From positions 1,674,001-1,738,000 of the forward strand of contig CAVSES010000002.1 of NCBI GenBank assembly GCA_963727045.1: DNA of 64,000 bases, read 5' to 3'. The position numbers were made by a program, and so were the translations under genes. The notes beneath the pieces were generated by a model. That model was not told where the DNA came from and did not search any database. It saw only the letters and a program-made list of their open reading frames with translations. How positions within the stretch are numbered: position 1 is the first letter of the stretch; every line of letters starts with the position of its first letter. Below, in pieces: positions 26,874 to 35,879 of this stretch. Source of the stretch: Bog-1198 sp963727045. Lineage in GTDB: Bacteria; Pseudomonadota; Gammaproteobacteria; Steroidobacterales; Steroidobacteraceae.

Positions 26874-28565
26874 TCAGCTCATCCAAACCTTCGTGAGCTG
26901 CATCTGCCTGGCCGGGTGGGCGCTGTAGCCGTGCACTTTGGCGGCGGCGAGAATGAAGACCGGACGCCACATCGGCTGAACCACCACGGCCGAGTCCTGC
27001 AGTATCCTTTCAACCTTCTGCATCCTGGCCCTGCGGATCTGAACGTCGATGCTGGCCTCCGCGTCCGAGAGGGCCTTGTCGAATTCCGCATCTGAAAAGT
27101 GGCTCTCGTTCCACGACGCTCCCGTGCGGTAGGCTTGGGCGAGGGCCATGGTGCCGAGCGGGCGATGCGCCCAGGAGGTCGCACCGAAGGGCACCTTCGT
27201 CCATATCTCCCAGAATTTCGTCGCAGGGACCACGCTGACCGCGAGATTGATGCCGGCCTCCTTGACCTGGTCGCGCAGTGCCTCGCAGGCTGCCTGTTGC
27301 CATGGACCGTCATTGTTGCCGACGACGATGGTGAGGTCGATGCCTCTGTCGTAGCCGGCGTCCTTCAAGAGCTGCCTTGCGCCCGCCACGTCGCGCACCA
27401 CCGGCGGCAGGGGGAAGTATTCCGGATGGACCGGAGCGACATGAAAATTGTGCGCGACGGTGCCGTGCTCCCCGAACACCAGTCTCTTGATGGCCGCGTT
27501 GTCGGCGGCCTTGACGACGGCGCGCCGCACCCGGATGTCGTCGAACGGTTTGACGTCGACCTGCATGCGGCAGCAGAGAGTCTGCGCCGTTTCGACCGAG
27601 AGTATCCGGGCGCCGGGAATGGATTGCGCCAGCTCGATCTGCTCGACGGGGAGTTCGTAGATTGCATCGACGCTGCCGGATGCGAGAGCCGCCGTCTGGT
27701 TTTCCTGTTCGTAGTGATAGAAGTGGATCTCGTCCAGGAAGACCTCGCCTCCCCAGTAATGGAAGTCCCTCCCGTCGGTGGTCTTGAACACCCGTTTGAG
27801 GATGCAGCGGTCTCCGACGCGCAGTTCTGCGAGCGTGTAGGGGCCGGTGCCGATCGGGTTGCGGGACAGAGGTGCCTTGAACGAGGGATGCGCCACCAGG
27901 GTGCAGAATTCGCCGCAATCCTCCGGCACGGATAAAACGGGCTTCGCCAGGTTGAGGCGCACGGTGCGGCTGTCCAGCACTTCGATGCCATTCTTCAGCG
28001 GCCTTCGCACGGGCCGGCCTCTGGAATCCTTCTCCCCGGTGAGCTCCGTCAACGCTGCAAAGGTCGACAGACCGAGATTCGATGAACCCAACCCAGGATC
28101 CGACCAGCGCCGAATGTTCCAGGCCACGTGTTCGGCGTTCAGCTGATCGCCGTTGTGCCACATTACGCCGCTGCGGACATGCAGAGTCCATGTCTTGAGA
28201 TCCGCCGAGGGCGTCCACGCTTCGAGGAGCATGGGCCGCACGACGTTGTCGGGGCCCACCATCGTCAGGTATTCCAGGATCGGACGGGTCTGATTGGCCA
28301 TTTCGTTCCAGTTGTAGGTTGCCGGATCCTCCATCCGCGCAACCATCTCCCCGATGCGCAGCCTGCCGCCGCGCTTTGCGCCCGGCTCGGGTGCGGGGAA
28401 CGGAAGCGTGTCTCCCGCCATCGCCGGAGCGGACACTCCCGCCATGGCATAGGCGGTCCCAGCGGCAAGCCCAAGCAAGGTCGCGCAGCGGATGAACTCG
28501 CGGCGGTTCATCGACCCGTCGCGCAATTGATCGCAAAGCTTGGGGAAGAGGGCGTGTCCGCTCAC
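26874..28565 (-). CDS. ABC importer substrate-binding protein (SBP_bac_5)
   Basis: Periplasmic binding protein of the DppA/OppA group, 563 residues. It has a twin-arginine signal: MNRREFIRCATLLGLAAG then a hydrophobic stretch and AMAG. The GTG at 28565 is chosen because related proteins share the preceding PKLCDQLRDG segment and because it overlaps the RidA stop; ATG 28511 is the alternative. The ligand is not readable, but context suggests a hydantoin, carbamoyl or D-peptide compound. Confidence 0.88.
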   Translation of the reverse strand: MSGHALFPKLCDQLRDGSMNRREFIRCATLLGLAAGTAYAMAGVSAPAMAGDTLPFPAPEPGAKRGGRLRIGEMVARMEDPATYNWNEMANQTRPILEYLTMVGPDNVVRPMLLEAWTPSADLKTWTLHVRSGVMWHNGDQLNAEHVAWNIRRWSDPGLGSSNLGLSTFAALTELTGEKDSRGRPVRRPLKNGIEVLDSRTVRLNLAKPVLSVPEDCGEFCTLVAHPSFKAPLSRNPIGTGPYTLAELRVGDRCILKRVFKTTDGRDFHYWGGEVFLDEIHFYHYEQENQTAALASGSVDAIYELPVEQIELAQSIPGARILSVETAQTLCCRMQVDVKPFDDIRVRRAVVKAADNAAIKRLVFGEHGTVAHNFHVAPVHPEYFPLPPVVRDVAGARQLLKDAGYDRGIDLTIVVGNNDGPWQQAACEALRDQVKEAGINLAVSVVPATKFWEIWTKVPFGATSWAHRPLGTMALAQAYRTGASWNESHFSDAEFDKALSDAEASIDVQIRRARMQKVERILQDSAVVVQPMWRPVFILAAAKVHGYSAHPARQMQLTKVWMS

Positions 28566-28909
28566 AGAGCCGCCGTCACCATGATTTCCACGCGATACTC
28601 ATCGCCGGCCAGACGGGCCTCGACGGTGGCGCGCACCGGCATGGCCGACCGGTCGATCCAGCCGTCCCAAACACCGTTCATGCGCTCGAAATCCGCGATG
28701 TCGCGCAGCCAGATCACGGCCGTCAGCAGCTTGGTCTTGTCGGAGCCTGCCATCTTAAGATAGTGATCGATCTTCGCGAGCGTGTCCCGCGTCTGCTTGA
28801 CGATATCGCCGGAGGTATCATCGGCGGTCATCCCCGCCAGGTACACGGTATCGTTATGCTTGAGCACCCGGCAAAAGCGGGCTCCGTTCTCAAATCGCTG
28901 AATGGTCAA
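28562..28909 (-). CDS. RidA family enamine/imine deaminase
   Basis: A 115-residue RidA-fold protein. Such proteins hydrolyse reactive imines released by amino acid oxidation. Key pattern: VYLAGMTADDTSGDIVKQTRDTLAKIDHYLKMAGSD and MPVRATVEARLAG, with the conserved ligand-binding Arg. The start is a TTG overlapping the stop of the D-amino acid dehydrogenase gene (TTGA). Tight coupling to that enzyme fits removal of the imino acid it makes. Confidence 0.87.
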   Translation of the reverse strand: MTIQRFENGARFCRVLKHNDTVYLAGMTADDTSGDIVKQTRDTLAKIDHYLKMAGSDKTKLLTAVIWLRDIADFERMNGVWDGWIDRSAMPVRATVEARLAGDEYRVEIMVTAAL

Positions 28910-30201
28910 TGCTGGCTGTCCCGTTGGGTGTAGTTGACGAACGAACCGGCATCGCGCCCGCACAGCCGGTCCGGCGATAATTGCGCGGCGGTGATGCCGA
29001 GCCGCAGCAGATCCTCCGGCAGACGCCCTTCCCGAATCAAGGAGGCACAGGCGCGCGACAGCGATGGCGAGGTCTTGATACCGTAGCCTCCCTGTCCCGC
29101 CAGCCAGAATAACCCATCCGCGCCGGGATCCGGACCCACGACGGGCGCCGCATCGCAGGCGAAAGTTCTGAGTCCCGCCCAAGACCGCAGGACGCGCCGC
29201 ACTTGCAGCGTGGTGGCGCGTTCGAGGCGCTCGACACCGGTCGCCACGTCGAGATCCGTCGGATACGCATCCACGGCAGCGCTTGGTGTGGCATCCCCCG
29301 GGGATACGAACAACTGTCCGGCATCCGGTTTGAAGTAAAACTCCCCGGCGACATCGTTGATCAAGGGCCATCCGCGGATGTCCATCCCATGAGGCGCCGC
29401 GATGTTGAATGCGGTGCGCCGCTTCGGTACCAATCCGAGAGGACGCACGCCCGCTCGTTCCGCGACGACATCGGCCCAAGCGCCTGCGGCGTTGAGCAGC
29501 ATCGGGGCACTGAAGGTTCCCGCCGGCGTCGTCACGGACCAGTAGCCCCCCTTGCGCTCGACGGTCTGAACTTCGGCGTTCACCACGATGCGCGCGCCCC
29601 TTTCCTTCGCCGCCCTGAGGAACCCCTGGTGCAGCCCGTCGACGTCCACCTCCTTGGAATGCGGCTCGATGAACGCGCCTGCGACATATTCCCGCCGCAG
29701 CACTGGCACCCGGGCGACCGCAGCCGCAGCATCGATCCTCGTGATGGTCGCAACCAGGGTCCGCGCGCGCTCAAGCTGCTGCTCCAGCAGTTCCAGCTGG
29801 TCTGCCCGGGCGATGGTGATCATGCCGCGTGCCGCCAGCAGCGGATGACTGCAAAAACCGGCGGGCGGATCCTCGAGAAAAGAGCGGCTTGCCATCGCGA
29901 GACGGCGCACCACGTCGTTGCCGTAGTTCTCCGTGAAACTCGCTGCCGACCGCCCGGTTGCATGATAGCCGCACCGGCTCTCGCGCTCGAGCAGCACCAC
30001 CGAGGCGAACGCCCCAATCTCGTAGGCGGCCCCCGCGCCGGCGATTCCGCCGCCGACGATCAGAACGTCGGACGCATTGGCGAGGCCGGCGCTCAGGATG
30101 CGCGCGCCCGCGCCGGGATCCGGATGTTCGTCGTCCGAGAATCTGGAGTTCGAGCCGCGAAGAACATCAGGGGAATTCTCTCGACCGGTGGCGCCGTGCA
30201 A
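28906..30201 (-). CDS. FAD-dependent D-amino acid dehydrogenase (DauA-like)
   Basis: Oxidises a D-amino acid to the imino acid. It resembles Pseudomonas D-arginine dehydrogenase DauA along its length: VLIVGGGIAGAGAAYEI for FAD, GYHATGRSAASFTENYG with the active-site His, PPAGFCSHPLL, VDVDGLHQGFLRAAK, VRPLGLVPKRR, FYFKPDAGQLFVSPGDA and GQGGYGIKTSPS. Substrate range is not readable. The start is uncertain: the open frame begins with TTG at 30201, the next candidate is a CTG at 30096, and there is no ATG or GTG before the FAD motif. Homology starts near residue 43. Confidence 0.85.
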   Translation of the reverse strand: MHGATGRENSPDVLRGSNSRFSDDEHPDPGAGARILSAGLANASDVLIVGGGIAGAGAAYEIGAFASVVLLERESRCGYHATGRSAASFTENYGNDVVRRLAMASRSFLEDPPAGFCSHPLLAARGMITIARADQLELLEQQLERARTLVATITRIDAAAAVARVPVLRREYVAGAFIEPHSKEVDVDGLHQGFLRAAKERGARIVVNAEVQTVERKGGYWSVTTPAGTFSAPMLLNAAGAWADVVAERAGVRPLGLVPKRRTAFNIAAPHGMDIRGWPLINDVAGEFYFKPDAGQLFVSPGDATPSAAVDAYPTDLDVATGVERLERATTLQVRRVLRSWAGLRTFACDAAPVVGPDPGADGLFWLAGQGGYGIKTSPSLSRACASLIREGRLPEDLLRLGITAAQLSPDRLCGRDAGSFVNYTQRDSQH

Positions 30202-30235
30202 AAGTTATCATAGTCCAAGGGCCAGGCCGGGAGGA

Positions 30236-31714
30236 ATGTTTGACGTGGATCGCACCGACTCGACCCCGCAGAATTCGGCCCGCCAACCGTGCTTTCCGTT
30301 CGAACTCGCGATCACGGGCGGTACCGTGGTGTTGCCGGACGGTCCCGTGGCGATGAACATCGGCGTGCGCAATGGACTCATCGCAAGCATCAGCTCGGAT
30401 GCCATGGAGGCCCGGAGGACCATCGATGCGACCGGGCGGCTGGTTCTGCCGGGCGGAATAGACAGTCACTGCCATATGGATCAGCAGCCCTGGGAGGGTC
30501 GCAGCACCGCGGACGATTTTCGCACCGGCACGCTGTCGGCGCTGTGCGGCGGCAACACCACCGTGCTGCCGTTTGCCATGCAAATGCGCGGGCAGTCCCT
30601 GCGCAAAATCGTCGATGACTACCACGAACGCGCCCGCGTCAAGGCGCACATCGATTACGGGTTCCATCTGATCGTGGGCGATCCGACCCCGGCGGTGCTG
30701 TCGAAGGAATTGCCGGAATTGTTCGAACAAGGCTGCACCTCGGTCAAGATTTATCTCACCTATGAGGGTCTCAAACTCGATGATTACGAGGTGTTGAGCA
30801 TCCTCGATCTCGCCCGCCGCGAAGGCGTGATGGTCATGGTGCATGCGGAGAATGACGCGTGCATTCGGTGGCTGACGGACCGGTTGCTCGAGGCCCGAAA
30901 GACCGCGCTTCGCCATCACGTCACGTCCCACCCCGCGATCGGCGAGCGTGAAGCGGCCTTCCGGGCGATCAGCTTCGCGGAACTCATCGAGACACCGATC
31001 CTGATCGTGCACGTGTCTTCGGCCAGCGTGGTGGACGAGGTACGGCGTGCGCAGGCGCGCGGCTTGTCCATCTTTGCCGAAACCTGCCCCCAATATCTCT
31101 TTCTGTCATCGGAAGACATCGATACGGCCGACATGAGCGGAGCCAAGTGCGTGTGCACGCCTCCGCCGCGCGAGCGCGCCAACCAACCGGCAATGTGGCG
31201 CGGCATCATGGACGGAACGCTCGCCGTGTTTTCGTCGGACCACTCGCCATGGAATTATGCGGACAAGATCGCGGGCGGTCCGAACACGCCATTCAAGGAC
31301 GTGCTCAACGGGGTTCCGGGAATCGAAACGCGGTTGCCGCTCTTCTTCTCGGCGACGCAATCCGCGGGGAGGCTCACGCTCAATCAATTTGTGAACGTCA
31401 CCACGACCACCCCCGCAAAGCTCTACGGCCTTTACCCCAGAAAAGGAGTCATCGCCTTGGGATCGGATGCGGACTTCTCGATTTGGGATCCGCACAAGGT
31501 GGTGACGCTCCGAAACGAAATGCTGCACCATGCAGTCGATCACACTCCGTACGAAGGAATTGAAGTGCGAGGTTGGCCGGTCATGACCATCTCGCGCGGC
31601 GAAATCGTCTGCGCGGATGGCGAGGTGACCTCGACCCCCGGCCGCGGCCGCTTCCTGCAGTGCGAACGGCCCTTTTCGCCCAAGCCCCGCCCGGCGTGGA
31701 GTTCGGTGCGCTGA
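30236..31714 (+). CDS. D-hydantoinase / dihydropyrimidinase
   Basis: Cyclic amidohydrolase that opens 5-substituted hydantoins or dihydropyrimidines to N-carbamoyl (D-) amino acids. Metal ligands are seen: the HxH site in PGGIDSHCHMDQ, carbamylated Lys171 in SVKIYLTYEG, MVHAEND, ILIVHVSS and FSSDHSPW. It has 492 residues, with about 20 unconserved residues at the front. The ATG at 30236 is only one base after GGAGG; a GTG at 30245 has better spacing. It is divergent from the operon holding the carbamoylase. Confidence 0.92.
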   Translation: MFDVDRTDSTPQNSARQPCFPFELAITGGTVVLPDGPVAMNIGVRNGLIASISSDAMEARRTIDATGRLVLPGGIDSHCHMDQQPWEGRSTADDFRTGTLSALCGGNTTVLPFAMQMRGQSLRKIVDDYHERARVKAHIDYGFHLIVGDPTPAVLSKELPELFEQGCTSVKIYLTYEGLKLDDYEVLSILDLARREGVMVMVHAENDACIRWLTDRLLEARKTALRHHVTSHPAIGEREAAFRAISFAELIETPILIVHVSSASVVDEVRRAQARGLSIFAETCPQYLFLSSEDIDTADMSGAKCVCTPPPRERANQPAMWRGIMDGTLAVFSSDHSPWNYADKIAGGPNTPFKDVLNGVPGIETRLPLFFSATQSAGRLTLNQFVNVTTTTPAKLYGLYPRKGVIALGSDADFSIWDPHKVVTLRNEMLHHAVDHTPYEGIEVRGWPVMTISRGEIVCADGEVTSTPGRGRFLQCERPFSPKPRPAWSSVR

Positions 31715-31739
31715 AATTGCGGTCCTGACGGCACCTGTT

Positions 31740-31754
31740 TGGCACGTGGTTTGC
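31740..31754 (+). promoter_or_regulatory. sigma-54 promoter of fliK
   Basis: TGGCACGTGGTTTGC is a near-ideal -24/-12 element with GG and GC ten bases apart. The predicted start is at 31766, only two bases before the fliK ATG. It lets fliK be read independently of the fliEFGHIJ genes 16.6 kb away. Confidence 0.8.
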
Positions 31755-31767
31755 TAATTCCATCGAT

Positions 31768-33363
31768 ATGAGTGCAACACCACCTGTTTCGCAAACCTCT
31801 GCCGCGCCCGACCCCGCTCCGCGAGGTCCGGCGGCATCCGACAAATCCGTGAAGTCCGGCGCCCGTTCGCAGGACTTTGCGGCCGCGCTGGTCAGCGCGG
31901 GCGCCAAGCCGGCTCGCAGGACGGGCGGTGCCAAGCAGGCCGAGGCCGGTTCGATCGGCGGACAATTGCCGGTGGTTGGCAATCCCCCGCCGCCTGCGGG
32001 CATATCGGCGGCGCCCCATGCCGCCCCCGCCGGCGGTGTGGCGCCCGGCAGTGCAGCGCCCACGGCGTCTTCGACAGGTCCGGTGGGCGGCCGCCCGGCA
32101 CCCGGCACCCCGGCGATCCTGGCGCAACCCGCGGTGGCCGATCCGATGCCGGGAGACGCTTTGCCGCACCCGCCGGTTGGGTCGCCTTCCGCGACTGCCG
32201 CGGGATTTGCCCTGCAGCTGGGGCTGCCGGGCGAAGGTCCGGCTACGGTGGGCGCCGATAATTCCGCTTCCGCAAACCCTGCGCTCGCGGCCTCCGCCGT
32301 GCCGGGCGACGTCGCCCGACAATCCGGGCCGGCGGAGGCCGCAACCGGGGACCGGGCGCTTACGGCAGCCGTGGCCAAGGGCGCGGCCATGGCGCGTGTG
32401 TCCTCGGGCTCCATTGCCGGCGCCAGGTCGATGTCGGCCGCCGCCGCAACCGCGGCAACCAACGCATCGACCTGGGGACCGAACGGCGTCGAAGGCGCCG
32501 CGCCTGCCGCCAATGTCGGCGCCGGTGCGGGCATGGACGCTACGGCGCAAGCGTCCGCGGCTGCGATGTCGGCCGCTGCATCGGGGGTCATCGCTTCGAG
32601 CGATACCGAATTCGCGGGAGCCTCCGACTCGCCCTCGTCGCCTACGGTTGAATCGGGCACGCCGGCTGCGGGCGCATTGCCGCGAGGGGTCGGGGCAAAA
32701 AATGGCGCAGGCGCGGCGCTCGCCGCGGCCGTAACCCGGCCCGCTGGCGCCGCCGCGGCGACGGCCGGCACGAACGCGCAGGCAGCCACGGGGCTCGCGG
32801 ATGCATCTTTGGACAAACACTCATCCGGCGGCGGCGGGAATTCGGCGCTCACGGATACTCTTGGCGACGGTGCGGCGGCGGCCGCCCAGCAGCTCAGCGC
32901 AAGTACCGCGAACGCTCCGGACCCGGCTTCGACGCCGGCGCTGAAGGTTGCCGCAGGAGTCGACACGCCGGAGTTCGGACAAGGGCTTTCGGAGCGCGTG
33001 TCCTGGATGGTCGACAACAACCTGAATGGGGCGAAGCTGCAGGTGAATCCTCCGGCTCTCGGGCCGATCGAGGTGCGGATCGCGGTGCAGGGCGATCACG
33101 CGCAGGTCTGGCTCACGAGCCACAGCGCCGTCACTCGCGATGCGCTGGAGTCGAGTTCGCCGAAGCTGCGGGAAATGCTGGGTGCCCAGGGCTTCGCCCA
33201 GGTCAGCGTCGATATTTCGCAGCGCTCGTTTCAGGAGCGCACAACCCACTCGCAACCCTACGAATGGACTCCTTCCGCAAATCGAAGCCCGGCCGAGACC
33301 ATCCGCACCGACTCGCGTGCGCTGCCGCGCACGTCGAGCGGCGCGGTCGATGCCTATGCCTGA
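31768..33363 (+). CDS. fliK: flagellar hook-length control protein FliK
   Basis: Secreted ruler that sets hook length and switches export specificity through FlhB. The first 400 residues are an Ala/Pro/Gly/Ser-rich ruler region. The C-terminal domain (about 410-495) is the conserved Flg_hook part: LSERVSWMVDNNLNGAKLQVNPPALGPIEVRIAVQGDHAQVW then LREMLGAQGFAQVSVDI. It has 531 residues. The 3' end overlaps the convergent antiporter gene by ten bases. GTG 31849 is a possible downstream start. Confidence 0.93.
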   Translation: MSATPPVSQTSAAPDPAPRGPAASDKSVKSGARSQDFAAALVSAGAKPARRTGGAKQAEAGSIGGQLPVVGNPPPPAGISAAPHAAPAGGVAPGSAAPTASSTGPVGGRPAPGTPAILAQPAVADPMPGDALPHPPVGSPSATAAGFALQLGLPGEGPATVGADNSASANPALAASAVPGDVARQSGPAEAATGDRALTAAVAKGAAMARVSSGSIAGARSMSAAAATAATNASTWGPNGVEGAAPAANVGAGAGMDATAQASAAAMSAAASGVIASSDTEFAGASDSPSSPTVESGTPAAGALPRGVGAKNGAGAALAAAVTRPAGAAAATAGTNAQAATGLADASLDKHSSGGGGNSALTDTLGDGAAAAAQQLSASTANAPDPASTPALKVAAGVDTPEFGQGLSERVSWMVDNNLNGAKLQVNPPALGPIEVRIAVQGDHAQVWLTSHSAVTRDALESSSPKLREMLGAQGFAQVSVDISQRSFQERTTHSQPYEWTPSANRSPAETIRTDSRALPRTSSGAVDAYA

Positions 33364-34646
33364 AGCGCCGCGGGGCCCATGCGCGGCAGGTAGTGACGCA
33401 GCGCGGGCGTGGTGATGACGGTGCTGAATATCGCCATGATGACCAGCATCGTGAAAACCTTCGGCGATATCACGCCGAGGTCGAGGCCGACGTTGACCAC
33501 GATGAGTTCCATCAAGCCGCGGGTGTTCATCATGAATGCGATGCCAGCCGCTTCCGGATGACCCAACGCTGAGCGGCGCGCCGCGAAATAGCCGCCGCAC
33601 AGCTTGGCCATCGACGCCGTGGCGACGATGGCGAGACACAGGCCCCAATCCGCCCATGTGTCGAGGCCCCGAACGGAGGTGCGCAACCCCGTATAGGTGA
33701 AGAAGATCGGCAGAAAGAACACCGTGACGAAGTCCCCGATGCGCCCGCGCCACGCCGCCACCAGCTCCCGCTCGTCGTACAGGATGACGCCGATCATGAA
33801 GCCGCCGAAAATAGCGAAGATACCGATCTGGTAGGTCGTCATCGCCGCGATGAAAATCACCGCCAGCAGCCCGCCCAGCAGATTGGCCGACATTTTGCCG
33901 TCCCGCAGCCCCGTGCGGCGGATCGCTCGCTTGAGCAGGGGCCTCACCAACCTGGTACAGACGAGACCGAAGGCCGCGACCATGGCGATGCGCAGCGCAA
34001 ACGTGCCGGGCACGAAATCACTGACAGTCAGCGCCGTTACGAGCGTCAACAGCAGCCAACCGACGACATCGTTGACGGCCGCGGCGCTGATGGCGATGAC
34101 GCCGAGCCGAACCCGCGTGAGATTCAACTCGACGATGATTCGCCCGAGAACAGGCAGGGCCGTGATCGAGAAGGCCGTGGCGACGAACAGCGCCGTATCG
34201 ACCCGGGCGGTCGGCGGGGAACTTCGGGCAATGAAGAATCCCACGGCCAACCCGCAGAGGAAGGGCAGCGAGACGCACGCCGCGGAAACGCGCAGCACCG
34301 CCGCCCGGTTGGCCCGCTCCGTCAAATGCGTGAAGTCGAATTCCATCCCGATCTGAAACATCAGGAAGACGAGGCCGAGGTTTGACAGGATGGTCAGCGG
34401 CTCGGCCGGCGCGGAATGAAAGACGTAGTCGAACGCATGCGGCGCAAGCAAACCGAACAGCGAGGGACCCAGGCAAATTCCGACGATGATCTCCCCCACG
34501 ACCGCCGATTGACCGCAGCGCCTGGCGAGCACGCCGCCGAGGCGGCCCGCAAGAACGATGAGGGTCAGCTCGAGCAGCGTGTAGAACAGCATGAGCTCAT
34601 TTTTATGGGTTCCGCTCGCAAGTGCCGCAGAGCCCGCAATGTTCAC
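33354..34646 (-). CDS. cation:proton antiporter (CPA2/Kef-type)
   Basis: Integral membrane exchanger with about 12-13 helices and 430 residues, lacking the C-terminal nucleotide-binding domain of KefB/C. Marks are GEIIVGICLGPSLFG, FQIGMEFDF, TAFSITALPVLGRII and AAAVNDVVGW in the ion path, and NTRGLMELIVVNVGL. Possible starts are GTG 34646, just after fabG, and ATG 34592, at MLFYTLLEL. As last gene of the polyene-like run it may be incidental or may help balance protons for export. Confidence 0.88.
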   Translation of the reverse strand: MNIAGSAALASGTHKNELMLFYTLLELTLIVLAGRLGGVLARRCGQSAVVGEIIVGICLGPSLFGLLAPHAFDYVFHSAPAEPLTILSNLGLVFLMFQIGMEFDFTHLTERANRAAVLRVSAACVSLPFLCGLAVGFFIARSSPPTARVDTALFVATAFSITALPVLGRIIVELNLTRVRLGVIAISAAAVNDVVGWLLLTLVTALTVSDFVPGTFALRIAMVAAFGLVCTRLVRPLLKRAIRRTGLRDGKMSANLLGGLLAVIFIAAMTTYQIGIFAIFGGFMIGVILYDERELVAAWRGRIGDFVTVFFLPIFFTYTGLRTSVRGLDTWADWGLCLAIVATASMAKLCGGYFAARRSALGHPEAAGIAFMMNTRGLMELIVVNVGLDLGVISPKVFTMLVIMAIFSTVITTPALRHYLPRMGPAALQA

Positions 34647-34647
34647 G

Positions 34648-35379
34648 CTATATCATCCCGCCGTTGATGGAAATCACTTGACCGGTGATGTACCCCGCTT
34701 CCTCCGAGGCGAGAAAACTCACCAAGCTCGCCACTTCTTCCGCACTTCCTGCGCGCTTCATCGGGACGATTTCCGCGATGGCTGCGGCATCGAATGCAGC
34801 ATCGCCCATGCCGCCCGAGATGATGCCCGGCGCCACCGCGTTGACCGTGATGCCGCGGCTCGCCACCTCCAGGCTCAACGCCTTGGTCGCGGCGTTCAAC
34901 GCCCCTTTGGCCGCGGCATAGTTCACCTGGCCGCGATTGCCGAGCAGGGCGGCCACCGACGATAGATTGATGATGCGGCCCCAGCGCGTGCGAATCATCG
35001 GCAGCGTCAGCGGCTGGGTGACATTGTAGAATCCGTTGACCGAGAGGTCGATGACGCGATGCCATTGCACCGGGCTCATGCCCGGGAAAACCGCGTCATC
35101 ATGAATGCCGGCATTGTTGACCAGGACCTGCACCGGTCCATCCTCCAGCAATTTCTCCAGCGACGCCCGCGTTGCAGCGGCATCGGTCATGTCAAATTGC
35201 ACGGCGGCCGCCCGCCCTCCTGCGCTCACTATGTCGCCGACGATGGATGCCGCGGCCGCGGTGCTCCGGTGTGCATGCACATATACGAAGTGGCCGCTCG
35301 CCGCCAACCGGCGGCAAATGGCCGCTCCGATGGCGCCGCTGCCCCCTGTCACGAGTGCCCGGGTCGATGTTTCCTTCAT
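34648..35379 (-). CDS. 3-oxoacyl-ACP reductase (ApeQ-like)
   Basis: Short-chain dehydrogenase of the FabG group, 243 residues, reducing beta-keto groups on ACP-bound chains. It has Rossmann TGGSGAIGAAICRRLA, NNAGIHDD, catalytic Ser in NLSSVAALLG and the YAAAK Tyr-Lys pair, and ends with GQVISINGGMI. Position beside ketosynthases and dehydratases assigns it to the local type II cluster and not to housekeeping fatty acid synthesis. Confidence 0.9.
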   Translation of the reverse strand: MKETSTRALVTGGSGAIGAAICRRLAASGHFVYVHAHRSTAAAASIVGDIVSAGGRAAAVQFDMTDAAATRASLEKLLEDGPVQVLVNNAGIHDDAVFPGMSPVQWHRVIDLSVNGFYNVTQPLTLPMIRTRWGRIINLSSVAALLGNRGQVNYAAAKGALNAATKALSLEVASRGITVNAVAPGIISGGMGDAAFDAAAIAEIVPMKRAGSAEEVASLVSFLASEEAGYITGQVISINGGMI

Positions 35380-35879
35380 GGCTGCTGCAACCGTTTGTCC
35401 GCATCGAAAACCACCGTTGCGCGGCCGCTCAAAAGCGGCCGCGCCGCGGATGTCACCGAAAATTCGTACAGCGCGCTGCCCAGGTCTCCGGCCAGAAGAG
35501 CGGCTTCGCAGATAAGATCCGATTCTATGTCGTCCAGCCGCAGAACGTGCAGCCGGACGTTGCGCAGGCTGGCGAGAAAGCCGGCCTCGGACCGGGCGAG
35601 ACCGGCATCGGCGGCGTTCGCCACGCCGCCGGGGAAGGCCGCTGTCTCGGCGGATGCGCCTCCGGTGAGCGCGCCATGCACCGCCATCGTCTGCGCGGCA
35701 TACTCGATGCCGCAGGCGATGCCGAGGCGGCCCCGCGAGCGCAGTGGATGGTCGGCGGCGCGATGAGTGCTGCTGCGGCAGCGGATACGGGAGGCGTCCC
35801 AGTCCATGACCTCATCGAGAAGACACATGCGGCCCTGGTGGGGAATACTCAACGCCATCCACGCGCGGTCTAGACGCAT
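35376..35879 (-). CDS. hotdog-fold 3-hydroxyacyl-ACP dehydratase (ApeP-like)
   Basis: A 167-residue FabA/FabZ-related dehydratase of the type found in aryl-polyene clusters. The start pattern LSIPHQGRMCLLDEVMDWDASRI and the helix with GIEYAAQTMAVHGAL are characteristic. The ATG at 35879 is used, just inside the chain-length-factor gene end; it shares four bases with fabG downstream. A second, FabZ-like dehydratase is encoded at 43261. Confidence 0.82.
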   Translation of the reverse strand: MRLDRAWMALSIPHQGRMCLLDEVMDWDASRIRCRSSTHRAADHPLRSRGRLGIACGIEYAAQTMAVHGALTGGASAETAAFPGGVANAADAGLARSEAGFLASLRNVRLHVLRLDDIESDLICEAALLAGDLGSALYEFSVTSAARPLLSGRATVVFDADKRLQQP

